NCBI GenBank assembly: GCA_945643635.1
Contig: CALZFC010000132.1
Coordinates: forward strand, 187,501-251,500
Direction: 5' to 3'
From: Allodiplogaster sudhausi
Lineage: Eukaryota; Nematoda; Chromadorea; Rhabditida; Diplogasteridae
Length of the DNA stretch: 64,000 nt
The position numbers were made by a program, and so were the translations under genes. Shown one piece after another: positions 25,681 through 35,793 of the stretch (positions within the stretch are counted from its first letter, which is position 1; each line of letters begins with the position of its first letter). Under the pieces are notes generated by a model. That model saw nothing but the letters and a program-made list of their open reading frames with translations, was not told the DNA's origin and searched no databases.

Positions 25681-25717
<37 letters not shown>

Positions 25718-25866
25718 CATAAAAATAGATATGGAGGTAAGGAGAGAGAGAGAGACAACAACAAATAGAAAAAGAGAAGAAGAGTCAGAGAGAGAGAGAG
25801 AGACAGAGAGACAGAGAAAGAGGAAGGTAGAGAGAGAGCGTGCGAGAGAGAAAGAAACAGAAAGAG

Positions 25867-25897
<31 letters not shown>

Positions 25898-27338
25898 ACA
25901 AGTTGAGGAGGATTTTCTTCCTCAATTTTCTGTGAGTGTACAATGTAGGCTACTAGTCTCGGTTGATCTCTCTGAGAGAGCGATCTCATATTATTGTGCA
26001 CACACACAGGCACAACAAGAATCCCAGCACGAACAAGAACAATACGTATACCGAGGGGGGACTTTGTTAGCTGGGCGGGCTACGTAGCCATTTCATGCCA
26101 ATGTAAACATGGTAGTAGCCATCTCGCTGCTGTGGCATTTTTTGGTTGTTGCCATATTGCAAGAGAGAGAGAAAATGGGAGAGGGAGCGAGGGACAGAAA
26201 GAGAGAAAGAGAGAGAGAGAGCGCTAAACAGATAGAGATCATTGATAGAGAGAACGAGAAAGAACGTATGAGGGAGAGAGGGCGAGAGAGAAAAGGTGCA
26301 GATGAGAAATAAGAAGCAAAGTAAATGGACGGCAATCGGGGGCGGCAAAGGCCGAGTCCAGTATTAGGGCGGCCATATCTCTCTCAGGAAGAGGAATGAG
26401 TAAGAGAGAACTTTCTCTTTTTTTTGTGTGTGCTTTCGGGTTCCACACAAGCGACGTCGACCTTGTGTGTGTGTGCTGAAGGTATTAGAAGTTACTAAAT
26501 AGCGGACGGGGGTGGGCGACTTACCATTAGCAGGGGGGGCAACCTCGCTTTTTGCAATTCGTTTGCTCTCTCTCTCTCTCTCTCTCTCTCTCCTTTGACT
26601 CTCTCTCCTTTGACCCTTTCCTTTCTTTCTCTCTCTCTCTTCACTCTCTCTCTCTCTTTCTCTCTTTCTTTAGCCTTATTACTCTCTTTCACCTTCTCGC
26701 TCTCCATACCTGTCATTCTATAACTCTTCTCAAGAAAATGCTCTGAACTTGCCGGCGCCACCATTTCTGAGCCACGATTAGTCTCCGCGGTTCCTTCCTA
26801 AATCACTACTGCCCTTCCGCGAGACTGCCATAGAGAGAGATGTTTTATGTCAACAGCGCTTGCTCTCTCGCTGTAGAAGAAAAGTAGAAAGCAAAGTAAA
26901 AAAAAATCTTTCAGAGGAGAAAGAAGTAAAAAAAAAATTATGCACACTATCAAATAAAACATGAATAGTTAGTTTCTTATTAAAAGAATTGCAGGTGCAA
27001 AGGAAAGTCAATAGGAAGGGCGTATTTTTTTGGAATAACCAAATGAGGCTGAAAAATAGCTTTTTTGAGCGATGAAGTAAATATTTAAAAAAAGTAATTA
27101 AATGTTAATTAAATTAATTTTTTTATTTAATAAATTAAAATTTTTTTTATTATTCACAGGATATGTCCGAGCAGCCGCTGAATGCGATCGGCATGGTCGG
27201 GTGGGCAAAGTCGTCGCAGGACGTAGAGAGGGACGCGTCGCGCAGCTCGCGCGACGCGTACAAGTCGATGACGCTCCCAAGACGTACTGCCTCTCTCTCT
27301 CGCTCCTTCTCTCTCTTGCTCTTCCATTCTCTCTCTCA

Positions 27339-27380
<42 letters not shown>

Positions 27381-27470
27381 ATGCCTCTCTAGCTCTCGCT
27401 CTGTTGTTCTTCCTATTACTCTCGCTTGTTCGTCTCACTCCTTCTGCTGTCCTCATCCTTTCTCTCTGGT

Positions 27471-27510
<40 letters not shown>

Positions 27511-28620
27511 CTTCAGGCTCAACCGTCATCACTCGTTCGCGCTCGCCCGTTCGCATCGAGGAGCAGCCGCCGAGTCCGCGCGAGGAGGTCCCATACCGAT
27601 CGGCTGGATACGGTACTTTGATCTTTGATCTCTGATCATTGATAATTGATCTTTGGTATATAAAACACACTATAAATCATCTGTTCTCAGGCGAAGCGCA
27701 CATCAAGCGCAAGCTCTCCGTCTCCGAAGCGTCGCCCCGTTCGCGTAGCGCCTCGCCCATCAAGGTCACCACCGACTACGATCGCTCTTCGCGTCGGGAC
27801 CCGGGATACGGTAGCGCGTCGCCGTCGCCACGCGATAACGGTACGATGATGCAAGAGTGTGCGCCCGGGCTAATATCTTTCTGATAATTGGCGGGAAGTT
27901 CAAATTTGAAATTAATTTTTGGCGCCTGCTCAAAAAGAAAAGCTTATCCTAGACTATTTCCTGCTACTATCATTTGAAAGTGTGTGCTGTATAGGGGAGA
28001 AAATAGTATTACATAACTTTCGAAGATCTGCTTGCCTCTATCTCTGTGCTATACTACCCTTTTTTTCTTTCCGCCAGAGCCATGACAGCTAACGAATAAA
28101 CACTTTCCTTCTTTTCGCTGAACTCTTAGCACAAATTCCTTTCAACTCCTTTCGCAGGCCTAGGAAGAGAAGGAATAGACCAAGAATTTCAGATGAAGAG
28201 CAAAAAGGGGAATAAAGAATTGAAAGAGAGCGAAGAGAGATATATTATGAAGGAGAGATATAGTGAAGAGAGAAATGAGGGAGAGATATAAAGATGATGA
28301 GAGACAGAGAACCAGAGAGAGAGAGAGTGAGTGAGAGAGAGAGCGAGCGAGGATGAGAAAGGAAATGGCAAGGACAAAAGTGGGCGATCATGAAACGGTG
28401 GTTCAAAGTGCGTTTTACAATTTAGAGGGATTTGGCACCCAATTTAACCATGTTTAAGGCGCTTATTCGACAAAGTGAAAGTTGGCCTTTTAATCTTTAA
28501 AAAAAATGAGGATGAGGACGACAAGTGGAAATGGTTTGGGCTTATGTATTTCTGTACGTGTCAAGTGGCCAGGGCTTGCTAAACTTGTTCAGTTCTGACT
28601 TTTAGAGGGAGGGAGAGGGA

Positions 28621-28673
<53 letters not shown>

Positions 28674-30913
28674 GGTGGAAATGAGAGAGAGAAAATGAGA
28701 GAGAGCGACAGAGAGAGACAGAAGAGAGGGGAGGAGAGAGAGAATGCGGGAGAGGAGAGAGAGAAAGTTATTACTTTCAACCCATTGAACATTCCACTTG
28801 GCGTCGTTCTCTCCAAGACATCATAATTTGCTGGCACAAATAAAAAAATAAAAATAAATAAATTCACCGAAATCAAATGAGCTCTTGATCTATTGAAATA
28901 TGAGGGAGAGACTACAATGCATTCAAACATGTTTATGCACATAGAAGAAGTAACTTTTATAGCACAAATTGCTCTGTGAATCGTTGTTTTTTTTTATATT
29001 TTAGTTACCGATCCCAATGACCACATTCTACCTTTAACAACGCTCTCCGATAACACCAATAACATTATAATTTATCTTAAGAAATGACGACCAAACCAGC
29101 ATTATCTACACTTTTTTTCCCTAATTTCCGGCCTTGGCTTACGTTCCTATTTGACGGCCCCTGCTCTGTGTTCTCAATTTCCGGCCCATGCGCAACTTTC
29201 CTAATTTACGGCCCTTGCGCTACTTTCCTAATTTACGGCCCTCGTCTCATATCATTTTGCCATTTTACGTACACGCACAGACTTGACCGATCCGTACCGG
29301 CCTCCTCATCGTACGCAAGGACTGAGCTCTCGGCCCGCCTCTCGCACACGTCTGCACGACTCGGACTACGACGACACGTATCTTAGGACGGAGAACGAGA
29401 ATTGTCAGTTAGAAGGAGGCCAAAAAAAAATTCAAGTTTAACAGGATGTTGACACCACGACCTTGCTATTGAGCATGGATACTTTTCCCCCCTTATTTGT
29501 TCTCCTTTATTTGCCAATCCTACAATATGTAACATGGCATATGACAAAATAATAAAATGTAAAATCAACCCCTCCAGTTTTTTTGTTGTCGTTGAGAAGC
29601 ATCTTCTTTTTCCTTTGAAGGACCGAAGACATTGAACGATTTTTTTATATAATTTGTTATGGATTTTAAATGAAGAGATTCCTCTCGGCGATTCCATTGA
29701 ATATAGCCAACCACAACCTAAACAATACATGCATGCATGCATATAGCTCGCAATTACTCGGACGAACTGCGCGTGATGACGGGCGGCCGCAACGCGTCTC
29801 GGAACGCGTCGCGTGACATCTACCGCGAGAAGCGTCACTACTCGGTGTCGCCGCGCTCGCTCGCCGCCTCGTCGCCGCGCTCGCTCGGATCCGCTGGCGA
29901 AGATCTTGGATCCGGGTAAGGAAACAAAAAAAAACTTCTTCTTTTTTCTTTCTTTCCTTCTTCTTTTTTAGGCATGGTTGAGTTGGAAAATTTGTTTAAA
30001 AAAAATGAAATTTTTTTTCCTAAACGTATTTCACACGAGTATTCTTGTATGCAATATTACCACATCATCATCCATCGCTCAAACACATCCATAGCACATC
30101 ATCATTTGTTACGTTGTAACTTTGCACCAAAACATGCACGGGTTCAGCGAGGAAGGGGGGGGGAGGATTCTGATAAAGCAGAGCAATATAAAGAGAGAAA
30201 TAAATGTAGAGAGTAATTGAGAGCGAGCGAGAGAGAGGGACTGATAGAATGAGAGATTAAAAGTGACTGATAGAAAGAGAGATAAAGAGAGAGAGAGAGA
30301 GAGTGAGAGAGAGAGAGTGAAAGAGAAAGAGAGCGACAGAGAGAGAATTAGAGAGAGTGAGAGAGAGAGTGAAAGAGAAAGAGAGCGACAGAGAGAGAAT
30401 TAGAGAGAGTGAGAGAGAGAGTCAAAGAGAAAGAGAGCGACAGAGAGAGAATTAGAGAGAGAGAGAGAGAAAGTAGGAAAGGCTCCACTTCCAGTTCCGA
30501 GTTCGGCTCTCCGCGTCCTCGCGATCGCAGCTTTAGCCGCGGCCGCAGCGCCGGCGGCAAGTCGACTCCTCCGCCGGCATCGGACGAGGCATCATTTATT
30601 TTATTATTTTAAAAATTTACATTTTTTTTGCTAGTTGCTAAAAAAATGTGACGCCAATTCAAGTGAATATTTTTGGCACACAGAAATTTAATTAACATCA
30701 AACACGTAATAAGAAAAAGATGCGAAAATTTGTTCTTTTCTTTATAGTTGGGGATATTTTTAAACATTTTACTTATTATTATTCATAAAAAAATATGCAT
30801 CACATGAATAAATTACAAATTGCACACAGGTCATCATGATGTCGTACCAGATGAAGAAGACGTCCACGACCGGCTCGCCCGGCACCTACAGACGCAACTG
30901 GATTCGCACCTAA
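24858..30913 (+). CDS. 358-aa Ser/Arg/Pro-rich, largely disordered protein (nine exons)
   Basis: I do not recognise the family. Predicted exons: 24858-24984, 25542-25633, 27160-27283, 27517-27612, 27691-27840, 29281-29403, 29747-29915, 30477-30588, 30830-30913. All phases match and total 359 codons. The ATG follows an acceptor-like ATATTTTCAG (ends 24791) and a GA-rich leader, so trans-splicing is possible. The N-terminal ~85 residues look folded (LVIPDFGL, YLDLEGRWLLSG). The rest is basic and serine-rich with repeated SPR, RSRSP and RNAS-type phosphosite motifs, ending TYRRNWIRT. The intron after exon 8 appears to use a GC donor (GAG|GCATCA), which is the weakest junction. Introns are filled with GA/CT microsatellites. 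A possible polyadenylation signal lies at 31357. Function unknown; a scaffold or RNA- or cytoskeleton-associated role would be speculation. Confidence 0.65.
25380..26700. repeat. Intronic CT/GA microsatellites
   Basis: Within introns 1-2 of the Ser/Arg-rich gene: CT tract 25380-25530, GA tracts 25648-25720 and 25738-25903, GA 26160-26300, CT 26565-26700. They flank exon 2 closely on both sides. Confidence 0.9.
27285..27512. repeat. CT microsatellite forming most of intron 3
   Basis: Two long (CT)n runs (about 27290-27390 and 27475-27508) fill the 233-bp intron between exons 3 and 4. The second directly abuts the acceptor CCCCTTCAG, so it acts as an extended polypyrimidine tract. Confidence 0.9.
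28220..28770. repeat. GA microsatellites in intron 5
   Basis: GA-rich tracts at 28220-28350 and 28608-28770 in the 1.44-kb intron between exons 5 and 6. Confidence 0.9.
29118..29245. repeat. Short tandem repeat, unit like CCTAATTTACGGCCC
   Basis: About four degenerate ~27-bp units (TTTCCTAATTTACGGCCCTT and variants) just upstream of exon 6 of the Ser/Arg-rich gene. Confidence 0.8.
30220..30476. repeat. GA tract with a 52-bp tandem repeat
   Basis: A GA-rich tract ends directly at the exon 8 acceptor (AAAGTAG). Its right part is a 52-bp repeat in three copies, seen from the marker GCGACA at 30333, 30385 and 30437. The acceptor therefore has a purine-rich, not pyrimidine-rich, upstream sequence. 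Confidence 0.9.
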
Positions 30914-31356
30914 TGGCCAAACAACCACCAAAACGAGAAAAGCATAAGAGCCTAATTTTGGTGTTGTCAATCGAACGAGCCTTTTCTGTATTTTCCTAAA
31001 TTGCTTCACGCCAATGGTGTGAAGTACTGTAACTACACGAATATATACATACACCGTAGCTTCAATATATATTCGATGCACTCCGGCTTATTCTTATCGA
31101 ACACTGCTGCTTGATTATACTGGGATCGTTATTGGTTTTGGTGCTTCTTCTCTACTCTCTCTTCTTTTCTTCTTTTCTTTCTCTCTCTATCTCTCTCATT
31201 TCACTGGATAACTGCCGTCTCTGCTCATTTTTCCTCTGCTTCCTTTCCAAGACACTGCCTTCTCCTTCTAGAGAATGCCCCATCAGAATCATTTGTTGAT
31301 TTGTCGTAACTCGAAGAAGGAGAACTTTTACATCGCGAAAATATCACTTTTAATCG

Positions 31357-31362
31357 AATAAA
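31357..31362 (+). other. Candidate polyadenylation signal
   Basis: AATAAA ~440 bp after the stop of the Ser/Arg-rich gene; assignment tentative. Confidence 0.35.
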
Positions 31363-31573
31363 GCATAAAAAACTTTTATTACATTTTAAAGATCGAAAAT
31401 GCAGAGGAGCATTAAATGTTATTTTTTGCTCAGAGGTGGAGACAATTTTATTTATTTTTCTTTATTTCGAAAAGGCGTCAATTATCGGCTGCTGCGGCGG
31501 CGCGCCACCAGCGTAGAGATAGAAACTGGAGAGATGAGCTGCGTCTAGAAGCGATGGCGGGAGAAGAGCATTT

Positions 31574-31659
31574 GGTTGGACGCCTAGGTTGGTGGACGGA
31601 ATCGAACCCGGACCATGTGGACCATGCCGCTAACGCACTACCCCTAACCCATGCTAACC
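31574..31659 (-). repeat. tRNA-like (SINE-type) sequence in the SIX gene 3' end
   Basis: On the minus strand the sequence carries a perfect pol III B box (GGTTCGATTCC, plus-strand 31598-31608) and an A-box-like D-arm region (TTAGGGGTAGTGCG) at tRNA spacing. It does not form a complete tRNA I can assign. It overlaps the stop codon and 3' UTR of the SIX homeobox gene, so it probably inserted there. Confidence 0.55.
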
Positions 31660-33654
31660 ACATTGGCCGGCAGACTTGCTATGGCTGCTTCCACTTCCAC
31701 TTCCGCATTTTTCACGCTGGTGGCGATTCTTGAACCAATTCGAGATCTGTGGATGGATATTAACATGCCTTATTTTTGTAAATGTTAATAATATAATTAT
31801 AAAACAGTCATCCTTGTAAGTTAATTAGCTCTAAAATATATATTTTTTAATTATAAAAACCTGCACAATTTCGAGCTCGGTCACGCGTGAGATCTCACGC
31901 TTCTGCTCCAGCGTCGGATAGGGATTGCCCTTGTAGAACTGCTTCAGGAACTAAAATGAGGAATGAACCGGCGAATCGGAAACAGAGGAGCTTTTGTGAA
32001 AGAATAACTGAACTATTAGAGGTAACAATGAATTTTTTAAATACGTACATTAAAAAAGTGTGTGCGTAAAACAGTAGAAAGTATTCGTAAAGAATACTTT
32101 CTACTACTAAAAAAAAGTAGAAGCAAACAAACCTTTCTGCTGTTCTCCTTGAAGCTGTAAACGGTCTCCTCGCCGTCCCAGATGGACGCGGGCGGTGGAT
32201 ACTTTCGACGCAGTCTGTACTTTTCGACGGCGCCCAGCATCTTTTGGCGCTTTCGTTCGTTCTGTGTTAAAAAAATAGTTCGTAAAAATATCGAGAAAAG
32301 TGTTACGTTTATTATCAGAGTTACCTTTTTCTCTGCAAAAATATTATGGCCGAAAAAAAATATGAACCCCACCCCCCTCCAATTATTTCTGACACGATTT
32401 GGAATAGCGCTATAGTATACGGTAGGTTTGAGCAGGCTTTTGTTTATTATAAGGAACGACTTCCAGAACTCCTTGTGGTGTGAAAATAATATACAGTATA
32501 AAAATTTTGTATCCACTGTATACGTTAGGCTTAGGTGGAGTTTTGTCTGGTTATGATATGGAAGGCGGTCGTAGAAAACGACCACCTCTTCGTGGCGTTT
32601 AAATAATATCATTGAGCAGGGTTTGGTTTCTAATAAGGAAACAGCTTTCATAGTCTACCTCCTTGTACCGCGCGCGATCCTTATAGTATACGGTAGGGTT
32701 GAGCAGGGTTTAATTTCTAATAAAAAGTGATCAGATACCTCTTTGTAGCGCGCGCGATACCACAGCTCCTGGAGGTCCTTGAAGTAGTGCGGAGAGAAGG
32801 ACCCACGCGTCACGACGTCGAAGAGACGCTCGAATTGGCACGAGTGGAAGAGCGCGTAGATATAGCCTGTGCTTTTCTCGTACTTGTTATGGATATAGCG
32901 GCTCTATCTCTCTCTATTTCTTTGTCTCTTTCTCTCTCTCTCTCTAACCACTCTGTCTCTTACTCTTTCTGCATACCTCTCTCGCTCTCTCAATACATAT
33001 TTCTCTCATCTCCTCTCTCTATGACTCGCTCGCTCTCTCTCTATTTCTCGTATCTTCTCTCAATCAATAACTCGCTCTCTCTCTATTTCTCTCATCTTCT
33101 CTCTCTCTCTATTTCTCTCATCATCTCTCTCTATGACTCGCTCTCTCTCTCTACCTCTCCCTCTCTCCCTCTGTCTGTTTCTCTCTCTCTCTCTCACCCT
33201 CACCCATCATGACATCATCCGGCCAGAGTCCGCCGCCCTGCAGCACTAGCTGCTGCTCATCAACAAACTCGCTGAACAGCCTCACGAGTACGCTGCCGTC
33301 GCGACGGTGATACAGCGCAGTGCAGATGCAACCGAGCTGACCATGAAACGGAGTTACGGAATAGAACGGAGCACTCGAGCTATGGCGGTTTTACGGGGAA
33401 TAGACCGGGAGGGTATACGGTTACTAATACATACAGATACAAGCGTTATTAGAAAAGAAAGTGACAAAAACTTAATTCCATATAATAATATAGTACATGT
33501 AATTTTTTTTGCTTACATTGCTATTTATTATATTATTTGAATGAGAAAGGAAATGTTGACAAAGTTGACGTACATTTTATATGCAGTTAATTAATTTTGC
33601 TGAAGAAGCACTCACTTGTTCAGCCGTGAAGCTGTAGCCGGACGAGTAGCGCAT
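31654..33654 (-). CDS. SIX-class homeodomain transcription factor, Six4/5 (unc-39)-like
   Basis: DNA-binding transcription factor with an N-terminal SIX domain and a homeodomain. Exons on the minus strand: 33654-33616, 33336-33204, 32866-32739, 32261-32133, 31950-31861, 31746-31654. All phases agree, giving 203 aa. The SIX domain starts at [13 protein letters not shown] and runs to [15 protein letters not shown]. The homeodomain (about residues 130-189) opens with [14 protein letters not shown] and contains [15 protein letters not shown] and NWFKNRHQ. ETVYxFKE and FYKGNPYP resemble Six4/5 more than Six1/2 or Six3/6. Homeodomain position 53 is His (H182) where Arg is almost invariant. The tail after the homeodomain is only ~14 residues because the stop falls in a tRNA-like repeat. 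The first exon is short, so upstream exons may be missing; a Met-initiated 15-codon candidate ending at a GTGAGA donor lies at 33977-33933 but its phase does not join. Confidence 0.85.
32400..32765. repeat. Degenerate repeats copying an exon-intron junction
   Basis: Three to four imperfect ~75-100 bp units share TATAGTATACGGTAGG, TTGAGCAGG, and a segment like CTTGTACCGCGCGCGATCC. The last matches the 3' edge of SIX exon 3 plus its donor (plus-strand 32736-32757). Part of the exon and intron edge has been tandemly copied into the intron. Confidence 0.65.
32905..33200. repeat. CT microsatellite in SIX intron 2
   Basis: Imperfect (CT)n tract, GA on the coding strand, filling most of the intron between SIX exons 2 and 3. 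It ends at the exon 2 donor. Confidence 0.9.
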
Positions 33655-33709
33655 CGATGCTCGAAATAAGCATGTGCCTCAGCTTCTCATCACTCCGGCC
33701 ATTCTCTCT

Positions 33710-33711
33710 GT

Positions 33712-33746
<35 letters not shown>

Positions 33747-33885
33747 CTCGCTCAATTTCTCTTATTTTCTATCTCTATTTCTCTTTCCTCTCTTTCTCTC
33801 AAACAGTCTCTCTTTCTCTATCGCTCTTTCTCTGCCTCGTTCTCTCTTTCTCTCAATCGGTCTCTCTCTCTGCTTCAGCTCTGCT
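33710..33885. repeat. CT microsatellite upstream of SIX exon 1
   Basis: Imperfect (CT)n run about 55 bp upstream of the first predicted SIX coding exon. Confidence 0.9.
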
Positions 33886-33979
33886 AATTGGGTAAAGAGA
33901 TCCGCTGAAGACATGAGCGGCCTCTCTCTCACATATGGATACGCAGAGATCAGCGTTGGAGTCGTCTCCGATTTCATGT

Positions 33980-34607
33980 AGAATACTAATGAGAAAAGCA
34001 GTAAAATATGACGAAATTATTTCCGACCAACCAACAGTAATATTAACTGAAATGTACCTGCATAAAATATAATGTGTACTTTAAAGTTTACATCTTTTAT
34101 ATCTTGTGAATTTCATACTCTCATTCAAGATAACATAGTTTAAGAATTCGCTCGCTACTCTGTCACAATCATATATCTTCATGTCCTGCAGACGATTCTT
34201 ATCCCTTTGCGACAAAGTATGCGATCTCTCATAGTAGAACATGCTATTTGTGCGCTATTCAAAGGAAACAAATTTATTATCCATAATCAATGTTTATATT
34301 TTTCCCGTCAATCATCATTCCTTGAGCAAATTTATTGGTTATGAGAACTCATTGTCAGCAAAATTCCTTTGGTGTTCGCGTCTTCCTCACTCTCTCTCTC
34401 TCTCTCTCTCCATCTCTGCCTATTGCAATCTAACAAAATTTTGCACTCATTAACCCTTTTGTCTCATTCACTAATCAATTAAGGCAATCAAAATATCTCG
34501 ATAGGGGCAAAAACAATAAGCATCTCATACCTGTTTATTCTCTTTACTTCTAATATGTCCTTTGAATGCCCTTCTCGCACTTGTACCTTTTTGCACTATT
34601 ATAATTC
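33980..34607. other. Intergenic, divergent spacer
   Basis: Nothing recognised except a short CT run (34388-34412). It separates the minus-strand SIX gene from the plus-strand membrane-protein gene, so both promoters may lie here. Confidence 0.4.
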
Positions 34608-35748
34608 ATGTGGAACGTGAGTTTCGCCAAGGCTGAACTTCTAAAAGGCCAAATGTCATTGTCCGCTCAGCTCATTCTTCCTCGCATCCAGGATGCGAGA
34701 GTGGTCGGCTGCCTCCTGCCTCTAGACTCTCGAGAGCCTGTCATGATGCCCCGTTTAGCAGTCGCCAGCCTCGACAGCGTCTTCAACTACATGGCCAGTC
34801 AGTAGTGTACCTTTTTATTTATATATTTTTCGAACATGCTTTTTTCTTAAATCATTTCGCGGTCTTTTGAAGAACGAAAATGTATAATATGCTTATTAAT
34901 TTTTTCGTAAAATTCTCAGGCAAGCCCGGCTGGTGGTCGAGGCATCGACTGAGCATCTTCTGCTACCTCGCCATCTCATTCGTGGCGTCGATCGGTATCA
35001 ATGCGAATTTCCAGGAGGCGAACGATGTATGCAAATTAAATATTCAACATGGACTACTACTGTATGACTCGTTCAAACGTTCGATTCTTTTGGAGACTCC
35101 TTCAACTCCTTTGGATGCCTTCTGCAATTGCACAATTCAGCTTCGTGCTTCTGCATACATGAAAGGAATGGTTTGTGGCGTGGCTGTCAAGTAATTTACA
35201 AGCATAAAGTGCTGAAAAATGAAGTAAAGAAATCATCTCCATGTGTCTCCTTCAGGATCAACATGCGCTGCAAATGAAGATCACCCTTGTCGTCTGCTTT
35301 CTCCTCAGTGTGATTACTTCATGCATTGCTCACACGTAGGTTATTTTTAAACATATATTAATTTATCTTCAATTATTTATGTATTAATTTAATTATTTGA
35401 ATTATAACAAAGGTTCAAAGAATTTACGTAAATCTCTCTTTTTTGTATTTCTGCAAAGGCAAAATTTCCTTACAGTGGCCGCCGCCTTGTTCTTCGGCCA
35501 CTTCTCTCGCTCAGCGCTCTGCTCAACCTGGCCAAGATCTTCTTTAACGAGGACGTCGTTCCGCCTCACTTCAGAGGCATCGTCGTTGGCTTGGGCCTGG
35601 CCTCCTCGGTGGTAGGTGCTTCAGGATCAGCTTTCCAAGAAAAAAAAATTGGGTTTTTAATGTATTTAAGTTTAAAAAAATTTGAACTAAAGAAAAGAAA
35701 CAAGCAAAACTGCGTGGAAAACATTATTGAATTTTAAGTATTCAAGTT

Positions 35749-35793
<45 letters not shown>

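Noticed and set aside
29281..29386. Reading the 29084-29386 open frame as an exon
   Set aside because: The phase-consistent frame for the Ser/Arg-rich gene in 29281-29403 is a different one (TDPYRPPHRTQGL), joining exons on both sides.
31574..31659. A functional tRNA gene
   Set aside because: The B box is perfect but the acceptor and anticodon stems do not pair into a recognisable tRNA, so it is called tRNA-like only.
32037..32651. 204-codon minus-strand frame as a single gene
   Set aside because: Only its central part (32133-32261) is a SIX exon with proper splice sites; the remainder is intron read-through.
35141..35194. Using the GTAATT donor after GTGGCTGTCAA in the first membrane-protein gene
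   Set aside because: It would put the next exon into a frame with an early stop; the ATG|GTTTGT or GCT|GTCAAG donors keep phase.
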